NCBI GenBank assembly: GCA_001695595.3
Contig: MBPM02000034.1
Span: 248,001-312,000 of the forward strand
Length of the DNA: 64,000 bases
Reading direction: 5' to 3'
Origin: Plasmopara viticola
Taxonomy: Eukaryota; Oomycota; Peronosporomycetes; Peronosporales; Peronosporaceae
A model generated the notes under the pieces. The model had not been told where the DNA came from and searched no databases. It worked only from the letters and a program-made list of their open reading frames with translations. The position numbers were made by a program, and so were the translations under genes. This document shows, piece after piece, positions 1 through 11,096 of this stretch. Each line of letters begins with the position of its first letter. The stretch's first letter is position 1.

Positions 1-3000
1 TATAACGCATGCTTTCACTTTCCCACTTTTCTTCCTTGCTGATTACCGATACAGCTTTCTAAATATCTCAGCGCCTATTCAAAAGACCCATGATAGTTTT
101 TGAAGGCGTGCCGACAGAAAACGGTACATGAATGATCTATTAGGCTGATCCTACAGTTTTGAACATTGGCACGCACGCCTCCACTAGCAAACTTATTATG
201 AGATTGGGGAGGATTATATTCAGCACCTTCGCAGGTATTTTGCCTTTGCAAAGGTGTCAAATTGGTTTATATCTGAAGGTCAGGCAATACGAGGCAAAAT
301 TTCATCTTGCATCAAAGAGAGAAAAATGGTCACTTAACCGGCTTTGACCACGCGTGATCAAGTGCGCGTGGCGCTCGCACTCTCTATTTTTATAAAGCCG
401 TGGTTCACAATCCGTGAAAATACTTCACTTGAAAAAATATTTTCAAAACACGTGGAGTACCAGTCAATAAAAATGTATTTTCGGGCATACTATATTTTTG
501 ACAGCGCTCAGATGTTCTTGCCTTCAAGTAAACTGGGTGCAAACTTTGTAAATAAGCTTATGCCTTAGAGAGTCAGCAGATGTTTCTATAACACGTGTTT
601 GGCAAGTTTGACAGCCTTTGGAGCATGTCGGGTCACTCTTACACCATACTGCGTGGAATACTGATGGTCTGTCTTTTTTTTGCATGAAAAACTGATCATA
701 ACAAAACTCGAGCTCATTTTTATTGTACATAACACCAAATTTGTCTGCAACGTTTTGTTCTCAGGAAGTGTGATCGGTGTCGGAATGATAGCAGCATTGA
801 GCTTATCGTATACGTGTATATTGCGTCACTTGCTATTTGGATACAGAGACCAAGGTGGATTGGTCGCCTCGTTATCTGGGCAAAAGAAACCTTTTTTGAC
901 ATCATACGTTTGTGTTGATAGTGGTCACTATCATGTCACGCAGTATTTGGCTCCTTCAGCTAAGTAAATTGTTCAGTTGTGAAACACCGAAAATGAGTCT
1001 CGTGAGACCTTGCCCTAAAATTAGTTTACAGAGGGTGAAACAGATCTTTCACAATCGACATTTTACTCCCTGCACAAAGAGTCTTCCCATAATGCTTTTT
1101 AATAGTGATGGGAATACAATGGTCGAACGACTATTTAATAGTGATGGAAAAACAATGGTCGAACGACTACTACTGGCCATGCTTTTAGCTTTTTGAGTCC
1201 TTCCATGAAGATTAAGCATGATGCAAATAGATCTATGCCTAACTTTGCCTTCAATCACACCAGTATCTCCATCAAGAAGGGTAAATATCCGAGAGATATC
1301 GTAATTTACCAACACAGACCCTATATCCTTTAGTCGAGACGCCTTCAACTGTTTAATGAGCGTCATGCATCTCTCTAACTAGGTTTTTGTTCTTTACGGA
1401 CTTGAATCTACATTGACGTCCATTGAAGAGCTCCGCCTTTTAAAGTCTACTCACAACTGAAAATGTACCGCTTCACGCGTATGATTCAACTAGCGTTCCC
1501 GCCGCGTCGGCCTTGACTGATTGTGCCATTTAGGATTTTCGGTGAGCGCAATCCACAACGAGCTTTGCTTAGCAAGTTACATACTCCTTCACGTTTATCA
1601 GCAGAGCATCACCCTAGGTCTCGTCGACTGCATCATGACTAACAGACCATCTACGTTAAGCGCTGCTCAGTTGATTTTGTGGTAGCCGCGATCTTGAAGT
1701 CTTGACCTACAAGCAACATATCTTCAGTGAGCGCACTTTACTACGCATTACTTCACGTCATTGAATTAGTCACGCCCAATATTTCTTGGCCCAGAGCGAT
1801 GTGCTTCATACAATTATCAGTGGTTTATTTGCCACTCTACAATTTGAAAACTTGCCCTTAACACAATAAGTATCGATCTTTGATAATTCGACGTCCATCA
1901 CATTGATCGGATCGGTTCAGTATCCGCGCCAACAGCGCTTCTGACTCCTAGCAGAGGTGCGTTCATCACATATCAAGACTTCACTAGGATTACTTTTGAC
2001 CTCTGTCAACTCAGGCGTCGTGGCGATTTGGCAACGTCAAAGCTAGAAAGAAGGCAAAGTTTAAAGCTAAAGAGCGCTCGACACAAACAAATTAAGTACC
2101 CTTTTCACATAGATATTCCGTGGTTATATATACGATAACCCTTGCTTCTGTCGCTTAGTAGGCAGTGACAATGTTACATTGGTGTGCTTGTTAAGCTGCA
2201 GCATATGACTGACTTCCTTCTTTTGTAAATTGTCGAAAATATTGCCTAACACTCCGGGGTACAAGAAGGCAAACTGTTTTCGTTTAGACCCTCCGCGATA
2301 ACCTCAGTCGATACCAGGATTGGCTCGCAGAACAATTTGTGTCATAGAGCACAAAACCTTTCAGAGGTAGACTTTGTCAATCTATCATTCCTTCTTGTGA
2401 ATCGCTACCTTTTTCCGGGAGGCCTACCGGCTGTTGCTGATCTTTACGGTATAAAAGACGTCCGGTTGATCAGCTCCTTGAATTCATGTGCACCTGGCGC
2501 AAGAGGCACCGCAGCCGCAAATCAAGAGTATTGCCGTGAATGATCTATCGGTGGATGCTCATATGCTTTTCGTCACCTCAGAGGTCTGCCTTTTCCTCAT
2601 CAGCATAGCTAAAATTACGGGAAACAGATTTTTCGACAGGCGCTGATCCTGTCAGCTTTAGCATATCTGTGCTGCACGAACGTTAAGCTCGTCATTCTTT
2701 CCTCCGCTACGGACCCCTTAAACGATGTTTGGCTAGCACGAAATGCTTCCGTTTGTTCCACCCCATGTGCAGTTCGTCCGAAACGACGGTGATAGCTACC
2801 CCATTTGAAAAAAGTTGATGACCATTTTGGCCATCAGGGCTTGAAGTTCCTAGACAAAGACTGATAGTTTCTTCTTACCTCGTCTAATCGCAAGGGTGCG
2901 TCCCGATACGAAGAGCCTATTGTTGGATAATGACTCGCGTCAGCAAAGTCTTACCGATTCATCTCTTCTCTTTCTCACTCTCACCGTGAGCATTATCGCT

Positions 3001-3479
3001 CTGAGCAGGGCACCCACCTTAAATGTCAGCGTCATTCACTCTGACGACATGGTCGTTAGCTGCTAGAATATTTCAGCAGAACGCACTTAATATTGTAGAG
3101 CGCCTCTACACGCGCATTGACCCTGCCGAATTATCGTGCAGTTAATTATCGACATCCTCGGGACAAGATCGTCAGCCTGTTTAGCTAATTTTGTTCACCC
3201 TTAAACGAACGAACTAAGACTTTGTCCTTGTGAAGAATCTGTCTCCGCGATTTAGGTGTAGATTGCCTGTTAAAGCTACCAAGCGCAGCGAAGCTGCCGT
3301 AGTTGTTTGCTTTGAAATATCGTGTGCTCAGGTCTCTTATTTTTATTCTGTTGTTAGAGTTAAACGATACGTGGCGCAAACTGCTATTCGCTTACCTTGG
3401 AACTTGTACAGGTAAGCTCGATATAATTATTGCATTTTTAATTTTGATACGCACTCTGTGGGGTATATATACTTCAATT
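1..3479. other. gene-poor region, no gene recognised
   Basis: I see no supportable gene here. Open frames are short, overlap on both strands and match nothing I know. The only clear structure is a short tandem duplication at 1098-1169, listed separately. The minus-strand frame at 1049-1366 could be an old retroelement fragment, but I cannot assign it. Confidence 0.6.
1098..1169. repeat. tandem duplication, 2 x 36 bp
   Basis: Units 1098-1133 and 1134-1169 are each 36 bp and differ only at a few central positions. The unit length is a multiple of three, so it repeats a 12-codon block in any frame that is open across it. No host gene is recognised. Confidence 0.9.
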
Positions 3480-3480
3480 A

Positions 3481-4190
3481 CTAGCTGGTATAGAAGCAAT
3501 TGCTAATGCGCACTTGGGAGTGGATGCACTGCTTTTTTGTTAGCTACTCAGTGCTGAGTACAGCTTCTTATCAATGCTAAAAACGTCACAAGGCTTATTT
3601 CACACAACATGATAAAAACACCAGCTAGGGTGACCTTATCGCATGCTATGTTATCGTTACTACTAGACCGGTTTCTGGTATCAATATGCCCTAAAGAAAG
3701 GGGGCCTTCGGCGCCCGACAGGCACCCTTTCGGTATCTATACCTTTTGGACATAGTCCCTGCCTAAACTTTATAATTAAAGAACATCGGCTAATCTTCAA
3801 ACCTCAATTTGTTGTTTAACGCACAATGCCATATAGGAAGTGGCAGAGCAGATGAATCGCACATTCTTAAAGAAAGGGCACAAAGCATGCTTCATTACAA
3901 ATATGTGCCTACTGAATAGCGGGTGGAAGCAGTAAACACAGTGGTTTATCGAATTAATCGCCTGACATATACGCTAATTTGGACACTTATCGCACGAAAT
4001 GGGATTTTAATAGAAGTCGAAGCTGGGGTATTGACGCTCCTTTGATTCAAAGAACCTCTCATACTAACAGTTTCAAGAGAACAAAACACGACTTTAAGCG
4101 TTTTTGGTGTTCGTTTCTCGGATATGAACGGAGCGCAAAAGGTAATCTTTATATAAAATCTGAAGAATTTTGAGGTCAAAAGGTATGGTC
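3481..4190 (+). mobile_element. decayed Ty1/copia retrotransposon fragment (integrase region)
   Basis: Conceptual translation, in broken frames, gives pieces typical of the copia integrase C-terminal half: an ERAQSMLHYK-like block near 3875, a VEAVNT..YRINRL block near 3925-3965, and an FLGYERSAKG block near 4115-4145. The same order recurs in a second relic at 35861-36600, and the stretch upstream (3500-3580) also resembles that copy at the DNA level. Stops and frameshifts are frequent, and no LTR, RT or RNase H is seen. It is a dead fragment. The exact ends are not resolved. Confidence 0.7.
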
Positions 4191-4412
4191 TGTACATCTT
4201 GACGACCACAAAGGGGGTGAAATTTACACCATTACACAAGAATACTCAAGAAGGCCAAGGGCTTGCGCCAGCTACAGAAGAACCCATCGAAGATTTCAAG
4301 AGCCATATTCTGACATTACATTGGATAAGATTGAAGAGATGGAGTCCTTTCGTTCTCAAATATGGTGCCAAAAATCCTTAAGCTGACCATTTATTCTTCT
4401 ACTTGTGTGTTT

Positions 4413-4740
4413 TGGCTTCGGAAAAGGTTGGAGTGACGTCCTCGTTCCAAGCGCGGGGTTAAATTCTCGCGCGCTTCAGACAGGTGCTCTCGGGCATCTG
4501 CAGGTCTCTAACGAGTCTCACCCTCGACGCGACGGTCTCCAGCACCGGGCGCCACCTGGGCTCTTACCAAGTCAGAGCTAAGCAAAATAATGGAAGACCC
4601 TCACGACCTCGGTGCTGGCTGCACTGCCCGCCGAACGAGACCCGACGTATGCGGACACCACTCTATGCCGTGGACTAGCCAGACTGAGCCTAGCACGTGC
4701 ATAACTTGGCAACGCGATAACGTAATACAATACAATACAA
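4413..4740 (+). mobile_element. SINE-like element, copy 1
   Basis: A GC-rich element of about 328 bp that ends in a TACAA-rich tail. It is flanked by the direct repeat ttgtgtgttt (4403-4412 and 4741-4750), which I read as a target-site duplication. It matches the other copies at 9438-9763 (-), 9855-10161 (+), 20540-20825 (+) and the split copy at 28807-29481 (-). It has no coding capacity: the open frames in it are translations of the repeat. I found no convincing tRNA-type A/B boxes, so the head origin is unknown. Confidence 0.85.
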
Positions 4741-4831
4741 TTGTGTGTTTCGCTTACGGAGAGGAATCTGCCAACTGTAATCACTTCTTTGACACCGGAT
4801 CTGACATCGCAACGGATCCTTCAGCAAGGTG

Positions 4832-5041
4832 TGATTTCTTGCTGGAGTTTCGGCGGATACGCTGACCTTGTTATATGAAACGTACAAAAGAGGAAACCCA
4901 TATTGGCGATTATTCTTCCTCCTTTTCCCGTTCGATATTTGCTCCATCAACTATACCAGTGCGGCGACTGTCATACTGGTAATTATTGGTGTAATTGCGG
5001 TTTGGTTTAGCTGGATGTGGTGGGTACCGTTGCACGCGTAG
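4832..5041 (+). pseudogene. possible C-terminal relic of a membrane transporter
   Basis: A 70-codon open stretch that ends at a TAG at 5039-5041 encodes a hydrophobic C-terminal segment. A phrase like SINYTSAATVILVIIGVIAV is followed by an aromatic run. This recalls the last membrane helix of APC-type amino acid permeases, where an NMNYTS motif precedes the final helix. There is no start codon, nothing of the rest of such a protein lies upstream, and a SINE-like copy sits immediately before it. It could equally be chance. Low confidence. Confidence 0.25.
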
Positions 5042-5084
5042 CATACCACTATATTGACAAATGGCAGAATTATCGCGAGGGTGT

Positions 5085-7074
5085 TTATGAAGACCCCTTC
5101 ATGTCTTTATCAGAAAGGAAAGGATGCGTGGAGGAGTTGATGCATAGAAGATTTAACCTGTAAAGCATCGCTCGATGAGGTGTGGGTGTGCATTGCACAC
5201 CCACACCTCCAAGGAGATCATTTATGAAGTTCTCTTCTTCATCGCTATCCTCATCGAAGCTCATGCTGTAGATATCAGCACCAGCAGAGCGCATTGCCTC
5301 GCTCACCAAGAACTCCCTCCCTTCTATTTTTTCTGTTGCGTTCAGTGACTTACCATGCACGAATTGAGGATCAAGCAAGCAGCAATATTTCACATCCAAA
5401 GGTAATTGCTTGAATCTTTTTCGGAGCAAAAACAAGAAAAACCGACGGACGAGATGCATGCGTTCCATCACCGAGCTATAGTAATATTCTCCAGCGTGAG
5501 CAGGCGATATTTTGGCAAATATCCTCTGATTTAATAGCCGCTTTTCAAGAAGGCGTATACATGGATAAATCAATGTAGCAGTGGGGTATGTTCCACCTGA
5601 TAGTGTCTTAGCTACCAGCTTAAAAACCACGAGAGGCTTGTCGAGGAATTGGATGCTAAACCACATTTCTCCAGTGGGCCTCACAATACTTGCGTCGCTG
5701 AACTCTTCTTTGCCTTTCGCTGTCAATATAAACTCCATGGATGATTGGATACTAGGACGAAGTTGCAGAAGGCGTTGAATCATGTGATGCGTGCTATTCC
5801 AGCGGGTGGCTACATCTGAAATAACGGTAAGAGGTACGGCCACATTTTGTAGCGACTTCAACTTGTCTTTTCCTTTAGAACTTTTGTTGAAGTAGTGAAC
5901 AAATTTGCGAAAGCTAAAAACATGCATTCTTGTTTCACTCATGGCTTACTTCATAGCGTTTAGAATTGCAGTTGTTGTCCGCGCACTAAGACAACCATCA
6001 AGAAGACCTCCATCCAGCGTGTCATCAGCATTAACGTCCAGTAGCTCAAATTCATGCGAAACGCTGTCTATAGAACTTGCAATCGTTTGGGATTCGATGT
6101 CTACCATTTCTTGCTCCAAGAACGCAATAGCTTCCACTTCAATTGCAAGGTCCTCAATCCACCGCTCCTCCTCATCTTCACTGTCAGCAAAATTTTCAAC
6201 CTCCTCCCTAACTTCCTCGTTCCCGTCATTATCCTCTTCCACATTTGTCACTTCGACACTTGTTTTCGAGAGAGCTCCTGATACAATCAAATGTAGCGTC
6301 CCCACTTGCGCATGAGCACGCCCAGTTTGCATTTAATTCTGATGCCAGTGTGCTTCCCACGAAAACTCATAACTTCTAAAGTGTACGCCATCATCTCAAA
6401 ATTGGTATTCACAAAATGCATAGTAAGCGAAATATAGCTATCTGTTGCTCGAGATGTCCACATGTCAGATGTGAGAGAATAGAAGTCTGCATCTTCAGCA
6501 ATCTGCGTCTTTACCAGCGATCGCTTGAACTGACAGTGATTTTGCATTTTTTCAGTAATAGTGCGGCGAGAGGGTAGCTCGTACAGACCTCTCATCGTCT
6601 GAATCAACGTAAAAAAAAACAAAGCTCCCAATCGTCGGCAACACTTAGTGGGCGCAGTCGTTTGGCAATCCAATCAATGAAAGCTCTTGTGGCCATCTCT
6701 TCGTCAGCTGGATCGATCTTTCTTGTTCTCTTTGTCGGAGAAAACATCATTGCATCAGATTTTCGCGTTGCACAAAGTGCGATCGCCACTCGCTTGGATG
6801 CCTGTTCACACCCAGCTCTGCTGAGATCTTGTGGATGTTTTTGATTCATGTGCTTTCGAATGCTGGCGCTACTTCCTGATTTATAGCTGAAAGAGCTTTT
6901 GCACTTTAGACAATAAGCCAAGTTTGTATCAGACGATTCCCACGCCTTCTTTCCCGGTGGTAGCTGTGCGTTTGGAGCTACAAGTCGAATGAACGACCAG
7001 TAATCGTCCTTCTTAATACGGCGCATCTTGAACAGGGGCGACGGCGCAGGATCATTTGATGGTGGAGGCTCCAT
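5085..7074 (-). pseudogene. hAT transposase pseudogene (BED zinc finger + hAT core)
   Basis: Reading leftward from 7074, a BED-type zinc finger comes first (CLKCKSSF then RKHMNQKH, residues about 55-80). A block with YELPSRRTI and SLTSDMWTSRATDSY, typical of hAT transposases, follows. Next is a GTLHLIVSGAL block with an acidic stretch, then the second half with TRWNSTHHMI and a YPTATLIYP-like segment. It is broken by a frameshift near an A-run at about 6610, by an internal loss of the catalytic middle around 6310-6345 with a frame change, and by an in-frame TAA at 5946-5948. The C-terminal hAT dimerisation domain is absent. It cannot make an active transposase. Confidence 0.88.
5177..5209. 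repeat. perfect 33-bp palindrome
   Basis: Two 16-bp arms, perfectly complementary around a single central base, lie where hAT coding similarity ends. It would form a very stable hairpin. Confidence 0.9.
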
Positions 7075-7476
7075 TCGGGAAGGATGCGTTGTAGGCTCTT
7101 TCTTCTATCCTGTGCTCGTGTGGTGTACTATACATTAATATTGCCGGGACGTCTCAAAACGTTTGCAATACGTCAACGGATACCGGTTTAACGTGCTTGA
7201 CGTTGAGCTGACGTCCCCATCCCTAGTGTGCAATGCACAAGCAGCAATAAAGTGGCTGATTAAAATGCAAGTTTTGCTACAGACTAAGTCAATTCTCTGT
7301 CAAACCAGCATAGAGGCCTCACTTAACGACACGGCTATTCGTCATAGTGCTTAAAAATACTTGGTCACTTTATCATTCACGTGCACTTCTGGCGGCATAT
7401 GAGGTACGCAAGCGGGAACTGTGACTAGAATTCCACGTGTTTTTTCAATGCTTCAGCAGGCTCGTCCATCTCTTAC

Positions 7477-8951
7477 CTAGTCAATCCTACAATTGTCATG
7501 CGCCATGCTAGACGAGTCACTAGTGGGTACGAGGTTACTCTCATCTCGTGAGGTTATGGACGGTGTCGGTATTGTGGCTGCATAGCCAGCACTTGTTGAA
7601 CTCGTTGCGGGCGGTAATGCGGCTGACGACCTTAACATAGATGACGTTTGACCGGGACATTGAAGTCGGCTGTCAGAAAGTGAGGGACACGCAACACTTG
7701 TCGAGCCATCGCTTTCCCACTGGAACTGGCGAAGATCTGGTGAGCCTGCAGGACAAGTGGATGTTTCAGCATGATTTGTAGGAATTTCGTATGTGCTCAG
7801 CGTTGGCTGGCCCGAGCCATCATACGACGCATACGCCTCTTTAAGAAAGTCAAAGTTCGGAAAACGCTCATATGTGCAGTTCGTGCCTGCGTCCGTGCAG
7901 TCCTCTGGTGAAAAATAGCCCAGTCCATAATTCTGGGGGCCATACGTTTTAAACGGGTAGGCTGACGTGGACTTTGAATTGGCATTTTCTGTCGAGTACT
8001 CGAAGGCGACACCGCCAGCAAAGTAATCGCTGTACGCTGGCATGTTCATAAACGCAGCATCGTGGAACGTACGCTGTGCCTCAAAGCCATCAACTGTAGG
8101 AAAGGACGGACTGACGCAACCAAATTCGGTCAGGACGACGGGAATGGAGTAATTGTAGCTTTTAAAGCTGTCGCGCAGCAAATTAAAACCTGCAGCCTTA
8201 GTGGGGTCCGATATGTCATCGCAGTGCACATACGTGTTAATGCCATACCACTGCGCATTCTCGAGCTCGTCGCCCTCGTCAGTGCGACAATTGTAGTATT
8301 GCGCATTCTCATCTCGGTCCGTGTCAGCCACAACAAGGCCCACGGGTACCTGACGAAGGCTAGGACAGGACTGGATAAAGTTGCGCATGTCTCGGATAAA
8401 TTTCTTTTGGCAAGGTGCGTTCCACGTCCAAGGATTGCCCCCTGTGCGGTGGTTGATCTCGTTGCCTCCACTGAACGCCATCACATTGTCGTAGCGTGCA
8501 AACTGTTTGATAATTTTCTCACCACGCATCTTGTATGACGCAGGGTAGCACGCGGGCGCAGCATCAGCCGTGATCTCGCAGCCTTCACAATTGGCTCCAA
8601 GATCCACGATCACGTAGATACCTTCGGCCTGCAGCGCACACATGAAGTCGGTGTGGTCAACGTCTGGATCAACAGCGTAAAGTCGGATCACGTTCGCTTC
8701 AAGTGCCGTAAACTGTGGTAGGTCTCGTTGCCAAATGTGCTTGAAGTCGCTGGAAAAGAGGTCGAGGTTGTTTGTGTCAAGAGGTCCAGTATTTGGTCTA
8801 GGGTAGTAATTCACGCCTCGGATGGCAAAGTAGTCTTCTGTTACAGATCGAAGAAGCGATTGCCCTTGATCGAGAGTGAGTTTGTTGCTGTAGTGAGTAC
8901 AAGGACTAATTCTTGCAATCCAGCAAGACCTAGTAGCACCCTCGAAGGCAT
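7477..8951 (-). pseudogene. GH72-like beta-1,3-glucanosyltransferase paralogue, frameshifted
   Basis: A 445-codon frame (8814-7477) is nearly identical, over the catalytic domain, to the intact gene at 40240-41994. It includes GVNYYPRP at its start, the acid/base motif GGNEINH and the nucleophile motif LTEFGC. Upstream, an ATG at 8951 opens a signal-peptide-like segment (MPSRVLLGLAGLQELVLVLT) that runs into IKGNRFF and then a stop at 8841-8843. Alignment to the intact copy indicates one missing base near 8845-8850. Relative to that copy it also lacks most of the low-complexity N-terminal linker, and the C-terminus ends MAHDNCRID without a GPI-type hydrophobic tail. It is probably a pseudogene, though an assembly error at the single base cannot be excluded. 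Family role: remodelling of wall beta-1,3-glucan. Confidence 0.8.
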
Positions 8952-9426
8952 TTTCAGTAGACGATTTAAAGTATTTACCATTGCGAGAAATTGCGGTGTG
9001 TGTGAAGGCGTTGATTGCGATATGACCAGAGGAGAGAAGTGACTATGGGAAGGTGACCAAGTGAGCTCTGAAAGTCTCCGCTTCCCATTTTTGGTGGGCG
9101 GGAGTTGCGACGCCTTGGCGGTTTCTCGACTTGCAAGAGGGTGTTTTATCTGGAAGAAGACAAATGGAATTGCTTCCGTAGCTGGATGTAAATGATACAG
9201 AGTTCATGGTCGGTGGTGAAATGTTTAAAGGATTTTGAGCTGCGTATGATACAGATTTGGTCAAGAGATCTTCGTCCGAGATACGACAAGAAAAGGTACA
9301 AATTTCACGTAACAAAATGCTTAAAATTAACGATCTGCAAAAAAGGCAACAGAACTACAAATTAGTCAAAGATCGCATGCTGTTACATGACAGCGGTGCA
9401 CAACTAATAAGCCTATATTTATTTAT
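8952..9426. other. intergenic, nothing recognised
   Basis: This is the 5' flank of the frameshifted GH72 paralogue. A 90-codon minus-strand frame (9043-9315) has no recognisable features. I see no conserved promoter element. Confidence 0.5.
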
Positions 9427-9437
9427 TAAGAACGCTT

Positions 9438-9763
9438 GTATTGTATTGTATTACGTTATCGCGTTGCCAAGTTATGCACGTGCTAGGCTCAGTCTGGCTA
9501 GTCCACGGCATAGAGTGGTGTCCGCATACGTCGGGTCTCGTTCGGCGGGCAGTGCAGCCAGCACCGAGGCCGTGAGGGTCTTCCATTATTTTGTGTGATT
9601 CTAACTTGGTAAGAGCCCAGGTGGCGCCCTAGTGCTGGAGACCGTCGCGTCGAGGGTGAGACTCGTTAGAGACCTGCAGATGCCCGAGAGCACCTGCCCG
9701 AAGCGCGCGAGCATTTAGCCCCCGCGCTTGGAAGGAGGGCGTCACCCCAACCTTTTCCGAAAA
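9438..9763 (-). mobile_element. SINE-like element, copy 2
   Basis: A full-length copy in minus orientation (TACAA tail at 9438, head at 9763). It is flanked by a perfect 11-bp direct repeat taagaacgctt at 9427-9437 and 9764-9774, so the insertion boundaries are well defined. It lies head-to-head with copy 3, separated by about 90 bp. Confidence 0.92.
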
Positions 9764-9854
9764 TAAGAACGCTTAAGCATGGATTAATCTCGATGCTCTA
9801 ACCTCATAACACGACTATATTATTTTAGTATATTTTTGTTAAGAAGTAAATGCT

Positions 9855-10161
9855 TTTTCGGAAAAGGTCGGGGTGACGCCCTCCTTCCAAGCGCGGGGGC
9901 TAAATGCTCGCGCGCTTCGGGCAGGTGCTCTCGGGCATCTGCAGGTCTCTAACGAGTCTCACCCTCGACGCGACGGTCTCCAGCACTAGGGCGCCACCTG
10001 GGCAGAACTACACAAAATAATGGAAGACCCTCACGGCCTCGGTGCTGGCTGCACTGCCCGCCGAACGAGACCCGACGTATGCGGACACCACTCTATGCCG
10101 TGGACTAGCCATAGAGCCTAGCACGTGCATAACTTGGCAACGCGATAACGTAATACAATAC
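9855..10161 (+). mobile_element. SINE-like element, copy 3
   Basis: A plus-orientation copy flanked by a perfect 11-bp direct repeat aagtaaatgct at 9844-9854 and 10162-10172. Compared with copy 1 it has a short internal deletion after the CACCTGGG segment. With copy 2 it forms an inverted repeat with arms of about 300 bp. Confidence 0.92.
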
Positions 10162-10172
10162 AAGTAAATGCT

Positions 10173-10750
10173 ATTGCTTTATGAGTACATACCCATGTGT
10201 TACATAGACGACTGACAAGAGTTCAGCTGAAAATCTTGTGCTAAATCGTGCAATCCAAAACTGGCTGTTTTTCGCCTTGAAAATTGAAGCCGCCAACAAG
10301 GGCCATACACTAGGCAAATAAATATATCGAACAGTCTTAATTTGAGTCTGCTACTTTCATGTCATTGGGCACGTATTCACCAAGCAAAACTCGATTCGAA
10401 ACGGTATGTGATACAATGTGTGTATTGCAAGGCAGAAATCGGTCTCCTTAAGGGTCAAAAATGGCTGCTAGATAATACTCATACGTACAAAATTACTATA
10501 GTATCTAATAATTGTACAAACATAGGCTTATCAGTTAGATCGACAACAAAAAAAGAGTTTTTTTTCAAGTCTTGGGTTTTAGACTAAAGAGTCAGGCAGA
10601 ATGCTATCGTTGACTTGTAATATCGAAGACGCGTTCTCTTAGTGATAGCTATAGCAGTGCCACTGTATTTGATAGCACTTGTCAATCTGAAGCTAAGTCG
10701 TAAAGACTTAGCTTCCGTAAGGGTAAATAAGGCCTCAGGGCAGGTAAGAC
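10173..10750. other. intergenic, nothing recognised
   Basis: AT-rich, with no supportable gene. The 81-codon frame at 10342-10587 has no recognisable features. Confidence 0.5.
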
Positions 10751-10778
10751 GCACTACGAAAGATGAGAGCTACATAAG

Positions 10779-11096
10779 ATGAGAGCTCCATGCTTGGTCT
10801 CAGCCGGGTGCGATATTTGGTCGCCTAAATACTCACCGCAATCAGTGTACGTCTACAGGCTTCTTCAGCAACGTGCACGCTCTGTTGGAGGTCCTTTGAT
10901 AGGAGTTGACAAAGCCGTCTGCGCCGAGCATGCCGATGATCAAGGCAATTTTCTGCCCAAACATAAGTTGCTTGCGGTAGACGGAAATACCTTGAGAGGA
11001 ACGGAAAATCCTGCTATAAGTCCGAGACGTAGAAACGGCAACGAGGTCTGCCCCGTCAGACGGTGCAAAACGGTGCGGGTCTCAAATTTAACTTAA
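10779..11096 (+). pseudogene. possible degraded RXLR-type effector
   Basis: A 105-codon frame contains, at residues about 55-85, a segment (KHKLLAVDGNTLRG, then SPRRRNGNE) that looks like the N-terminal targeting region of oomycete RXLR effectors, with an imperfect xxLR and a truncated dEER-like end. The frame's own N-terminus is not a signal peptide. A better hydrophobic leader (MLGLSRVRYLVA) lies in another frame just upstream and is interrupted by a stop. No C-terminal effector domain is seen. If the assignment is right, it is a dead effector fragment. The likeness is by eye only and could be chance. Confidence 0.3.

Larger units (their letters stand above)
5085..7226 (-). mobile_element. 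hAT-family DNA transposon, defective
   Basis: The element carries the broken hAT transposase described separately. On the N-terminal side, the sequence at 7209-7226 reads outward as a hAT-like end (tagggatggggacgtc on the minus strand). No matching terminal repeat is seen on the other side. The coding homology stops near 5210, right where a perfect 33-bp palindrome (5177-5209) lies, and the C-terminal dimerisation region is missing. The 13-mer tgtgcaatgcaca directly outside the right end recurs, in reverse complement, as the core of that palindrome. The left boundary is therefore uncertain. Confidence 0.7.

Noticed and set aside
1049..1366. Copia polyprotein fragment on the minus strand
   Set aside because: A vague resemblance to the region between integrase and RT (NYDISRIFTLLDGDTG) is not enough to claim it.
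4413..4740. Reading the repeated GC-rich elements as solo LTRs
   Set aside because: They have no TG...CA ends, the duplications are 10-12 bp rather than 4-6 bp, and one end is a TACAA tail. This fits a SINE better.
4484..4865. Several 60-90 codon frames across the SINE-like copies, also at 9257-9598, 20556-20801 and 29135-29613
   Set aside because: They are translations of the repeat itself and appear in any orientation and frame. No protein family is involved.
5905..6315. Ser-rich plus-strand frame of 136 codons
   Set aside because: It is antisense to the acidic region of the hAT pseudogene. The Ser-richness is just the complement of Glu/Asp codons.
6604..7074. A stand-alone BED zinc-finger gene
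   Set aside because: It continues, after a one-base shift at an A-run, into hAT transposase sequence, so it is the N-terminus of the transposon pseudogene.
8062..8538. Long plus-strand frames antisense to the GH72 paralogue, mirrored at 40867-41275
   Set aside because: They recur only because the two GH72 copies are nearly identical. They have no start context or domain and are overlaps of the real frame.
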